From positions 1 to 6,329 of the forward strand of contig JADGNT010000313.1 of the NCBI GenBank assembly GCA_017883345.1: a stretch of DNA of 6,329 nucleotides. Direction: 5' to 3'. Shown here in pieces: positions 1 through 4,725 of the stretch. A program made the position numbers and the translations under genes. Origin of the DNA: Candidatus Solibacter sp. (lineage in GTDB: Bacteria; Acidobacteriota; Terriglobia; Bryobacterales; Bryobacteraceae). The notes beneath the pieces were generated by a model. That model was not told where the DNA came from, searched no databases, and saw nothing but the letters and a program-made list of their open reading frames with translations. Each line of letters opens with the position of its first letter. Positions within the stretch are counted from its first letter, which is position 1.

Positions 1-648
1 AAGGTGGTGCAGGCGCTTTACGAATTCGCGCGCGCCGCGGCGCTCGACCCGACGCTGGGCGGCACGATGGATCCCAAAGCTCTCAACACCTACCTGGAGA
101 GCGCGTACAATTCGTTCCACGGGAGTTTGGACGGATTGGACCAATTGAAGACGATGGCGAAGGCATCGCCCTTGCCGCCGGCCGATCTGAAGATTGAGAC
201 CGCCTCGGCGATCCTCACGAGGAAGCAAGCCGAATTCGAGCAGAGCAATCCGCAACTGGCGCTCTGGATGAAGATCAAAGGCGCCTTGGCGGATACCAAC
301 GGCGCCACGTATTTCGACAAAGAGCTGAAAGATTCGGCAGTGCCGCCGTTGAAGGGCACGCTGATCGAAGGCAAGCCGGCCTGCAAGTCCAAGGAGTTGC
401 TGGTGGCGATTCCGTTGCCCGACCAGCAAGGCAATCCGGTGGCGGAAATCACCCTGCAACTGGATGCTCCGCTGACGGGCAAGCCCGAAGCGGGGGCGAC
501 CATTCAATGGACCGGGGTGCCGAAGGCGTTCACCAAGGACCCGTTCATGCTGACCATGGAGGCGGAGAAGGCGAAGGTGGAGAATTTGAAGATCTCCCCG
601 TGCGCCGCGGCTCCGGCCAAGAAGGTACTGCCGAGGAAGAAGAAGTAG
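1..648 (+). CDS. Partial C-terminal part of a probable TPR-type protein
   Basis: The reading frame is open at the first base of the window, so the true start probably lies upstream; a GTG at position 4 is only the first possible in-window start. The visible 215 or so residues open with a helix typical of a tetratricopeptide unit (ALYEFARAAALDP), then a helical stretch (LESAYNSFHGSLDGLDQL), then a segment around NPQLALWMKIKGAL. A C-terminal half rich in beta-type residues and Gly/Pro follows. The protein ends in a basic tail (PRKKK). I recall acidobacterial TPR proteins of unknown role with the same C-terminal layout (LKGTLI, KPACKSKEL, LTGKPEAG, FMLTME); this is memory, not a search. A TPR protein would act as a scaffold for protein contacts, and no enzyme motif is visible. 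The stop is followed 24 nt later by a strong hairpin that probably ends its transcript. Confidence 0.6.
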   Translation, partial: KVVQALYEFARAAALDPTLGGTMDPKALNTYLESAYNSFHGSLDGLDQLKTMAKASPLPPADLKIETASAILTRKQAEFEQSNPQLALWMKIKGALADTNGATYFDKELKDSAVPPLKGTLIEGKPACKSKELLVAIPLPDQQGNPVAEITLQLDAPLTGKPEAGATIQWTGVPKAFTKDPFMLTMEAEKAKVENLKISPCAAAPAKKVLPRKKK

Positions 649-672
649 TCCGGTAGATTGGTCGTTAAGGCA

Positions 673-728
673 AATCGCTCCCTCACGGTCGCGGCTTCGA
701 TCAGAGCCGCGACCGTGAGGGAGCGATT
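673..728. terminator. Long hairpin between convergent genes; palindromic repeat copy 1
   Basis: Arms 673-696 and 705-728 are perfect 24-base reverse complements around an 8-base loop (TCGATCAG). The right arm is followed by GTTTTA, so on the plus strand it resembles an intrinsic terminator with a short T run. It sits between the stop of the partial TPR-type gene and the minus-strand stop at 732-734, as expected for a shared terminator; the minus-strand side has only a weak T run. Its half-unit (AGCCGCGACC, then GTGAGGGAGCG) recurs in both arms of a second palindrome at 3249-3322, so this is a member of a dispersed repeat family and not a one-off terminator. Confidence 0.7.
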
Positions 729-731
729 GTT

Positions 732-977
732 TTAGGTTCGGCCGGCGCGGGGGGCGTAGGAATTGGCGGCTGCGGTGGGGGTCTTCGAGTTGGACAAGAC
801 CAGGCTGAAGACGAAACGCTCGATCGGGCTCATCGAATCGGCCTTCTTCAAATCCCCGAAATTCCGCTGGAAGCTGCGCATCGAGGAGACGGCCCGCACA
901 TACACCGGCGAGTATCCGGCGGTCGAAGCCGCGATCAGGATCGCCAGGGTTCCGATGATGGTTGCTTTTCGTCTCAC
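732..977 (-). CDS. Small secreted or membrane-anchored protein of unknown function
   Basis: This ORF encodes 81 residues from a GTG at 977, or 87 from a GTG at 995. I prefer 977 because it gives a compact signal-like N-terminus (RRK, then TIIGTLAILIAASTAG). Neither start has a clear Shine-Dalgarno sequence. After the hydrophobic segment comes a polar part with RSFQRNFGDLKKADSMSPIERF and a short apolar helix (FVFSLVLSNS). I recognise no domain. Three points favour a real gene over the overlapping plus-strand frame: the signal-like start, a stop that abuts the hairpin at 673-728, and a plausible minus-strand promoter at 1005-1033. It is convergent with the partial TPR-type gene and divergent from the FmdB gene. 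A role at the cell envelope is the most that can be inferred. Confidence 0.6.
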   Translation of the reverse strand: MRRKATIIGTLAILIAASTAGYSPVYVRAVSSMRSFQRNFGDLKKADSMSPIERFVFSLVLSNSKTPTAAANSYAPRAGRT

Positions 978-1004
978 ACCGATAAGACGGAGCACCCGAG
1001 GGAA

Positions 1005-1033
1005 AAGTTAGCGGCCTGGAGAGGGCTTGACAA
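1005..1033 (-). promoter_or_regulatory. Candidate minus-strand promoter for the small secreted protein
   Basis: Read on the minus strand, TTGTCA (1028-1033) matches five of six bases of the housekeeping -35 box. A 17-base spacer follows, then TAACTT (1005-1010), which keeps only the TAnnnT frame of a -10 box. Transcription would begin near 998, about 20 bases before the GTG at 977. On the plus strand the same bases contain TTGACA (1027-1032), but no good -10 lies 16-18 bases beyond it. Confidence 0.4.
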
Positions 1034-1068
1034 TACTTAACATTGGTCGGCGATTTTGGCCGATCTGT

Positions 1069-1074
1069 TACAAT
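1069..1074 (+). promoter_or_regulatory. Candidate -10 box for the FmdB-type gene
   Basis: TACAAT lies 34 bases before the FmdB ATG and matches five of six -10 positions. No convincing -35 box is found at the usual distance; TTGACA at 1027-1032 is too far away (36 bases). An imperfect dyad, GGTCGGC (1045-1051) and GCCGATC (1059-1065), lies where a -35 would be expected, so an activator or repressor could act here. This is weak inference. Confidence 0.3.
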
Positions 1075-1108
1075 AGAAGCAGGTTTAGAGGGTTCAGCAA
1101 CACAGACT

Positions 1109-1468
1109 ATGCCACTTTACGATTATCGATGTCACCAATGTGGTGAAACCTTCGAGGTCAGGCAAAAATTCGCGGATGCGGTCCTGACGGTCCACGATGG
1201 CTGCGGCGGGGAACTGGAACGGCTGATTTCGCTTTCGTCGCTGCAATTCAAGGGAACCGGCTGGTACGTCACCGATTACGGCCGCAACGGCAAGAAGCCG
1301 GCCGCAAGCTCGAATGGGAAATCGGAGACGAAATCCGATTCCCACGGCGAATCGAAGAGCGAAAGCAAGGCCGAAAGCAAAAGCGAAGCCAAATCGGAGA
1401 GCAAGTCGGAGAGCAAGTCCGAAACCAAGTCCGAGAGCAAGCCTGCCCCGGCGTCCAGTTCCAAGTAG
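1109..1468 (+). CDS. FmdB-family zinc-ribbon protein with Lys/Ser/Glu-rich tail
   Basis: The 119-residue product starts MPLYDYRCHQCG, the classic opening of the FmdB family of small putative regulatory zinc ribbons, and this fixes the ATG at 1109 over an in-frame upstream TTG. The ribbon spans residues 1-40 with knuckles C8-x2-C11 and H29-x2-C32. Relatives usually have CxxC in the second knuckle, so this is a CCHC variant that could still bind zinc. A conserved block LQFKGTGWYVTDYGR follows. From about residue 66 to the end the protein is low-complexity, made of KSES/KSET-like units, probably disordered and highly charged. The only SD-like stretch, AGAGGG at 1087-1092, is 16 bases from the ATG, which is further than usual. 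The family's molecular role is poorly defined (first linked to formamidase gene regulation), so no target can be named. The gene is convergent with the PilZ gene. Confidence 0.88.
   Translation: MPLYDYRCHQCGETFEVRQKFADAVLTVHDGCGGELERLISLSSLQFKGTGWYVTDYGRNGKKPAASSNGKSETKSDSHGESKSESKAESKSEAKSESKSESKSETKSESKPAPASSSK
1318..1446 (+). repeat. Low-complexity tract encoding KSES-like units
   Basis: The 3' part of the FmdB-type gene is built from degenerate 12-base units of the type AAGTCGGAGAGC, encoding K-S-E-S and variants (KSET, KAES, KSEA). Such tracts can change length by slippage or unequal recombination. The units differ at third codon positions, so selection probably keeps the amino-acid pattern and not the DNA repeat. 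Confidence 0.7.
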
Positions 1469-1487
1469 CCGCTCTGCAAAAACACAG

Positions 1488-1520
1488 TTTCTCGCCAAGG
1501 CGCCAAGTTCGCAAAGAAAG
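1488..1520. repeat. Short tandem CGCCAA/CGCAAA intergenic repeat
   Basis: Three related hexamers stand 8-9 bases apart in the gap between the convergent FmdB and PilZ genes: CGCCAA at 1493-1498, CGCCAA at 1501-1506 and CGCAAA at 1510-1515. They are flanked by TTTCT and GAAAG. From memory, similar intergenic motifs (TTTGCG / TTGGCG series ending in GAGAAA) are scattered through many bacterial genomes. In addition, CGCAAAG (1510-1516) and CTTTGCG (1533-1539) can pair across a 16-base loop, which might act as a weak terminator for either gene. Confidence 0.45.
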
Positions 1521-1552
1521 ACCATTGTATTGCTTTGCGGCGCGTGCGTGCC

Positions 1553-1978
1553 TCAGGCGCGTGCCACGTTGGTCTTGAGGTTTTCCTTGCGTATCCCATC
1601 CGCCCAGCGCTCGAGCATGCGGTCGGCGCGGGTTGTGGCCAACGGCTGGAAAGTGCGCGCCTGCGTGCGGAACTCATACTTATCGATGGTACAGACGGCT
1701 TTGCGGCCGGTGCATCGCAAGACCCGTCCAAAGACGATGAAGCGCATGCGGCAGGTCTCATCCAGCAGCATGGGCCAACTGATGGAGAGTTCCACAAACC
1801 CGCCGGGTGCGAGTGGCTGTTCGGTGACAAAAGCAACGCCGCTGCTGCCCATGTTGATCGTCTGGCCCGAGCCAGCCGCCACCACCACCCCATCCTCGGC
1901 TATTTTGTAGCGCACGTCCCGCTGGATAGCGAAACGGAATTTGCTTCGTCTTTCGTTTTTGCTTTTCATCAAATCCAT
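1553..1978 (-). CDS. PilZ-domain protein, putative c-di-GMP effector
   Basis: The 141-residue product has the PilZ layout. An N-terminal R-x3-R motif (R11-SKF-R15, within NERRSKFRF) is followed by a beta-barrel-like stretch containing TINMGSSG (residues 40-47) and then by alternating beta segments (FVELSISW, MRFIVFGRVLR). PilZ domains bind cyclic di-GMP with the arginines of RxxxR and with [D/N]xSxxG. Here the Ser of the second motif is Gly (N42-M-G44-S-S-G47), so binding may be altered. The ATG at 1978 is chosen because GGAGG (minus strand of 1988-1992) lies 9 bases upstream; the longer frame reaching 2041 lacks that support. No partner domain is present, so this is a single-domain adaptor that probably acts in the cytoplasm on motility, envelope or polysaccharide output. 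It is divergent from the broken phosphatase gene. Confidence 0.8.
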   Translation of the reverse strand: MDLMKSKNERRSKFRFAIQRDVRYKIAEDGVVVAAGSGQTINMGSSGVAFVTEQPLAPGGFVELSISWPMLLDETCRMRFIVFGRVLRCTGRKAVCTIDKYEFRTQARTFQPLATTRADRMLERWADGIRKENLKTNVARA

Positions 1979-1987
1979 GGCTCGGTT

Positions 1988-1992
1988 CCTCC
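1988..1992 (-). promoter_or_regulatory. Ribosome binding site of the PilZ gene
   Basis: GGAGG on the minus strand, 9 bases before the ATG at 1978. It decides the start against the longer in-frame extension. Confidence 0.75.
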
Positions 1993-2076
1993 GCCGATCC
2001 TCGCCGCATAAAAGGCATTTTCGTGCCCGAATCGGGAGCATCGAAGAATCAATCGGTTACGAGTACACTCGACATG

Positions 2077-2120
2077 GACTGTACAGAAGCTGTACAGTCA
2101 ACCTCTGAAGGTGCTGTACA
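2077..2120. promoter_or_regulatory. TGTACA dyad, candidate operator
   Basis: GACTGTACAG (2077-2086) and CTGTACAGTC (2090-2099) form a perfect 10-bp inverted repeat around AAG. A third CTGTACA follows at 2114-2120. The site lies in the 220-base gap between the divergent PilZ gene and the broken phosphatase. The close spacing suits a dimeric repressor more than a terminator, since no T run follows. The spacing is not the LexA pattern CTGT-N8-ACAG. Regulators binding TACA/TGTA half-sites, such as the BlaI/MecI or PadR groups, are possible, but no regulator gene is in the window. Confidence 0.5.
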
Positions 2121-2198
2121 CGCTGCTTACACCCTTGATGCAATGACGGGTACGGGGGTCGCATCGGATTGCGTGATAACCTGAAAAATCGTTATCCC

Positions 2199-3236
2199 AT
2201 GAGAAGAGCTTTACTGTGTGCGTTGGCCGCGGTCTGCCTGGCTGGGGCTGCGCCGAAAAAACCGAAGCTGGTGCTGGCGATCATAGTGGATCAGTTCCGC
2301 TATGACTACCTCACCCGTTTCCGGAGCGAATACAACGGCGGTCTGGCGCGGCTGCTGACCGAGGGCGCGGTGTTCACCAACGCCAGCTAGATCCACGTTC
2401 CGGCGATCACAGCGGTGGGGCACAGCACGGTTCTTACGGGCGCCTCGCCCTCCATCAGCGGGATTGTGGCCAACGACTGGTACGACCGCGACGAGGGGGT
2501 GCATGTCACCAGCGTGAGCGACGCCCAGACGCAATTGCTGGGCGGCAGCGGGCCGGGTTCTTCGCCCAACCGGCTGCTGGAGAAGCTCTTCCTGGCGGTG
2601 GATCGGCAGGTGGGCGCCGCCAACTACCTGGTGGTCTTCACCGCCGACCATGGGGTGGCGCCGGTGCCGGAGGTCAACGTGGCGCGAAAAATGCCGGGCG
2701 GGCGCATCGAGCCGGCGGCGATCAAGGCGGCGGCCGAGGGCGCGCTGGTGAAGAAGTATGGGGCGGGGGAGTGGGTGGCCGGCGCCTGGGACCTGGCGGT
2801 GTACCTCAATCAGGGGCTGATCGCGCAGTTGAAACTCGATCTGGCCGAGGTAGAGAGGGAGGCGGCGCGGGCGATTCAGGCGCTGCCGCACATCTCCCGG
2901 GTGTACACGCCGCAAGAGATGACGCAGGGCGGGGGAGTGAAGGATACGGTGAGCCAGAAGGTGGCCAACGGCTTCCATTGGCGGCGGGGCCCGGATGTCG
3001 AATTGATTCCGGATGCCTACTGGATGGTGGGCACCGGCAAGGGTACGGGGCACGCCGGGCCGTACAGCTACCACACCCATGTGCCGGTGATTTTCCTGGG
3101 CGCGGGCATTCGTGCGGGGCAATACCACGCTTCAGTCGCGGTGAACGATATCGCTCCCACGTTGGCCACCATGCTGGAACTCGAGACGCCGAGCGGTTCC
3201 ATGGGGCGAGTGCTGACCGAGATTTTGGTTAATTAG
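2199..3236 (+). pseudogene. Broken alkaline-phosphatase-superfamily phosphodiesterase/phosphatase
   Basis: The intact relatives are secreted, two-zinc phosphatases or phosphodiesterases of the PafA/type I phosphodiesterase group, usually a little over 500 residues. Here one frame gives 345 codons from ATG 2199, interrupted by an amber codon at 2388-2390 (codon 64). Before it are a signal peptide (residues 1-18) and LAIIVDQFRYDYL with metal ligand D31. After it come HVPAITAVGHS with the presumed nucleophile Thr, GIVANDWYDR, FTADHGVAP (D150, H151), and SYHTHVPVIFLG (zinc-ligand His about 294). Relatives read TNAxYxH where this gene reads N-A-S-stop-I-H, so a Tyr codon probably became TAG. About 200 residues are missing in frame near RLLEKL (2571-2588), including the usual SxxDxxGH ligand pair. 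The upstream TTG at 2169 is less likely as a start because the ATG gives a tidy signal peptide. The gene is probably dead. A sequencing error could explain the TAG but not the gap. Confidence 0.85.
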
Positions 3237-3248
3237 GAAGGACCCCAA

Positions 3249-3322
3249 TCAGAGCCGCGACCGTAAGGGAGCGTTGGGTAAGTGCGTGGGCGGCAAACGC
3301 TCCCTTACGGTCGCGGCTCTGA
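3249..3322. repeat. Palindromic repeat copy 2 (inverted half-unit order)
   Basis: Arms 3249-3275 and 3296-3322 are perfect 27-base reverse complements around a 20-base loop. The 25-base half-unit starting TCAGAGCCGCGACCGT matches 701-725 with one difference: A at 3265 in place of G at 717. The pairing base changes with it (T3306 in place of C684), so both hairpins stay perfect. In copy 1 the AGCC end of the half-units faces the loop; here the GAGCG end does. No T run follows. The right arm ends within the -35 zone of the groES promoter. Confidence 0.75.
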
Positions 3323-3339
3323 CCGGAATGCATTGCCTG

Positions 3340-3345
3340 TATAAT
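3340..3345 (+). promoter_or_regulatory. Perfect TATAAT -10 box of groES, probably leaderless
   Basis: TATAAT is followed by exactly 7 bases and then ATG at 3353, so transcription would start at or next to the start codon. No -35 consensus is seen; the 17-base position (3317-3322) falls inside the right arm of palindromic repeat copy 2, and CTGACC at 3319-3324 is at 15 bases. No CIRCE dyad (TTAGCACTC/GAGTGCTAA) for HrcA is present. Confidence 0.6.
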
Positions 3346-3352
3346 TGGTGAC

Positions 3353-3640
3353 ATGGATTTACGTCCCTTGCATGACCGTGTGATGGTGAAGCGTCTGGAT
3401 GAAGGCGAACAGAAAGTCGGAGGAATCATCATTCCCGATTCCGCCAAGGAAAAGCCGCAACAGGCGCTGGTAAAGGCCGTTGGCAACGGCAAGCTGCTGG
3501 AGAACGGAGAGCGCGTGGCGCTTGATGTAAAGGCAGGCGACCGCATCCTGTTTGGCAAGTATTCGGGTGCGGAAATCAAGATTGAAGGTGAGGAGTACCT
3601 CATCCTGAAGGAAGACGAGATCCTCGGGGTCTTGGAATAG
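3353..3640 (+). CDS. groES: GroES co-chaperonin (Cpn10)
   Basis: At 95 residues this has the usual Cpn10 length and matches the family from end to end: [12 protein letters not shown] at residues 3-14, the mobile loop with [14 protein letters not shown] (23-36) whose GGIIIP contacts Gro[14 protein letters not shown], and the closing [13 protein letters not shown] and [16 protein letters not shown] strands. GroES forms the heptameric lid of GroEL and encloses unfolded protein in the cytoplasm. groES is normally followed directly by groEL, but here the next gene is an OmpH-like protein. Either groEL lies elsewhere or this is an extra groES copy. There is no good Shine-Dalgarno sequence (only GGTG at 3347-3350), and the -10 box sits 7 bases before the ATG. 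All expected functional residues appear intact. Confidence 0.95.
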   Translation: MDLRPLHDRVMVKRLDEGEQKVGGIIIPDSAKEKPQQALVKAVGNGKLLENGERVALDVKAGDRILFGKYSGAEIKIEGEEYLILKEDEILGVLE

Positions 3641-3673
3641 GCTGTGCTAGTCTAAGAGATCACACACCAAATC

Positions 3674-3678
3674 AGGAG
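3674..3678 (+). promoter_or_regulatory. Ribosome binding site of the OmpH-like gene
   Basis: AGGAG lies 8 bases before the ATG at 3687. It supports that start and contrasts with groES upstream, which lacks a comparable site. Confidence 0.75.
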
Positions 3679-3686
3679 TTGTTTTC

Positions 3687-4235
3687 ATGTCTTTCCGGAT
3701 GGCGCTCAGGCCGCTGATGGTCTCGACCGCCCTTTTCGTGTTCGTCCAGCTAGCCGCCGCCCAAGCCAAAGTGGCGGTGATCAATCTTCAGAAGGCGGTA
3801 TTGGAATCGGCGGAGATCAAAGCCGCTTCCGCCGCCATGGAAGCGCGGTTTAAACCACGCGTGACGCAGATCGAGACGCTCGATAAAGAGATTGCGGCGA
3901 TCGCGCAGAACCTTCAGACCAACGCGGGCAAATTGACGGCGCAGGCCGAATCCGATTTGAACGCGCAGGGCACCAAGAAGCAGCGCGACGTGCAGCGGAT
4001 GCGCGACGACCTGCAGGCCGATGTCGACCGGGATCGCAACGAAATTTTGCAGCGAAGCGCGCTGAAGATGACGGATGTCCTGAAGAAGCTGGCGGAGGAG
4101 AAGGGCTACGACATCGTGGTGGACGCTCCCTACGCCCCCTATTTCAAGGCCACGCTGGACATCACTGGCGATCTGATCGCGGCGTTCGACAAGGCGTATC
4201 CGGCGGCTGCGCCAGTTCCAGCGCCCAAGAAGTGA
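3687..4235 (+). CDS. OmpH/Skp-like periplasmic chaperone
   Basis: The 182-residue product has a signal peptide (residues 1-25 or 1-27, hydrophobic core LMVSTALFVFVQLAAAQA). It then has KVAVINLQKAVLES, the first beta strand typical of OmpH/Skp proteins. A long charged helical arm, rich in Lys, Glu, Asp, Arg and Gln, runs from about 37 to 130 and likely forms a coiled coil. The C-terminal block EEKGYDIVVDAP is the second hallmark, and the end is Ala/Pro-rich (AAAPVPAPKK). Skp is a trimer that holds unfolded outer-membrane proteins in the periplasm and guides them to the Bam complex. In many bacteria the gene sits next to bamA; here it lies 46 bases behind groES. Family membership is clear, but the exact client set is not visible. 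Confidence 0.88.
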   Translation: MSFRMALRPLMVSTALFVFVQLAAAQAKVAVINLQKAVLESAEIKAASAAMEARFKPRVTQIETLDKEIAAIAQNLQTNAGKLTAQAESDLNAQGTKKQRDVQRMRDDLQADVDRDRNEILQRSALKMTDVLKKLAEEKGYDIVVDAPYAPYFKATLDITGDLIAAFDKAYPAAAPVPAPKK

Positions 4236-4237
4236 GC

Positions 4238-4243
4238 CATAAT
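4238..4243 (+). promoter_or_regulatory. Candidate -10 box of the one-pass membrane protein gene
   Basis: CATAAT begins 2 bases after the ompH-like stop and ends 7 bases before the ATG at 4251, the same distance as TATAAT to the groES ATG. No Shine-Dalgarno sequence is present. No clear -35 box is seen. A leaderless transcript is suggested. Confidence 0.45.
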
Positions 4244-4250
4244 CGAATAG

Positions 4251-4694
4251 ATGGCCGGCTATCTGGAGCAATACGGCGCTGGTGACGAGCGGCGCGGCAA
4301 GATCATCAAGCTTGTGGTGATCTCGCTGGTGGCGTCGATGTTAATCGGCGGCGGTCTTTTTTTTAATTTTCACAATTTCCGCGAAGAGCGGCAGGTGAAG
4401 CAGTTCCTGAGTCACCTTGGGGCCCGGGACTACAAGGCCGCGTACGCCTTGTTCGGCTGCACGGACGCGAAGCCGTGCCGCTACTATCCGTTCGACAAGT
4501 TCATGGAAGATTGGGGTCCGAACAGCGGGCACGCCGGTCTCGGCGAAGCGCGGATCACGCGCAGCCGTTCGTGCGGGTCCGGGGTTCTTCTGACGGTGGA
4601 TTACGGCAAGAATCGGCAGGAGAAGCTCTGGGTGGAGCGGGGGGATATGAGCATCGGATTTCCACCGGTCCAAGGCTGCCCCGCGGGGCTCTGA
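4251..4694 (+). CDS. One-pass membrane protein with four extracytoplasmic cysteines
   Basis: The 147 residues begin with a short charged cytoplasmic stretch (about 1-17, DERRGK), then a membrane segment at roughly 18-40 (IIKLVVISLVASMLIGGGLF). The remainder likely faces the periplasm. It starts with REERQVKQFLSHLGARDYKAAYALF, a helical pattern like that opening NTF2-like or DUF4878-type domains; that likeness is only suggestive. C70 and C76 lie in one loop, C108 and C143 later, so two disulfides are possible in an oxidising compartment. I do not recognise the family. The start at 4251 lacks a Shine-Dalgarno sequence but follows a -10-like CATAAT by 7 bases. Codon use fits the neighbours. It lies 15 bases behind the ompH-like gene and 31 bases before gltA. 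Confidence 0.75.
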   Translation: MAGYLEQYGAGDERRGKIIKLVVISLVASMLIGGGLFFNFHNFREERQVKQFLSHLGARDYKAAYALFGCTDAKPCRYYPFDKFMEDWGPNSGHAGLGEARITRSRSCGSGVLLTVDYGKNRQEKLWVERGDMSIGFPPVQGCPAGL

Positions 4695-4711
4695 GGTCAC
4701 ATCTGGTTCAC

Positions 4712-4716
4712 GGAGA
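4712..4716 (+). promoter_or_regulatory. Ribosome binding site of gltA
   Basis: GGAGA lies 9 bases before the ATG at 4726 and supports that start. Confidence 0.65.
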
Positions 4717-4725
4717 CAGCGCTAC

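Noticed and set aside
763..1011. Plus-strand frame of 82 codons opposite the small secreted protein
   Set aside because: It has no recognisable motif, starts with no ribosome site, and overlaps the minus-strand frame with a signal-like N-terminus, a promoter and a terminator.
1535..2011. Plus-strand frame of 158 codons across the PilZ gene
   Set aside because: It is the antisense shadow of a frame with clear PilZ motifs and a good SD.
2026..2036. Short palindrome CCCGA-A-TCGGG upstream of the PilZ gene
   Set aside because: Five-base arms are common by chance at this GC content, and no second site supports an operator.
2077..2099. LexA box
   Set aside because: The CTGT-to-ACAG spacing is 11 bases across the dyad or 0 within each arm, not the 8 of the classic Gram-negative box.
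2074..2184. 36-codon frame beginning at ATG 2074 over the TGTACA dyad
   Set aside because: No Shine-Dalgarno sequence and no protein-like pattern; the perfect dyad explains this DNA better.
2388..2390. Possible recoding of TAG (pyrrolysine or suppression) in the phosphatase
   Set aside because: No recoding signal or pyl gene is visible, and the gene also lacks an essential segment, so decay is simpler.
2211..3128. Long minus-strand frame of 305 codons
   Set aside because: It is Arg/His/Pro-rich antisense of the phosphatase remnant, typical of GC-rich shadows.
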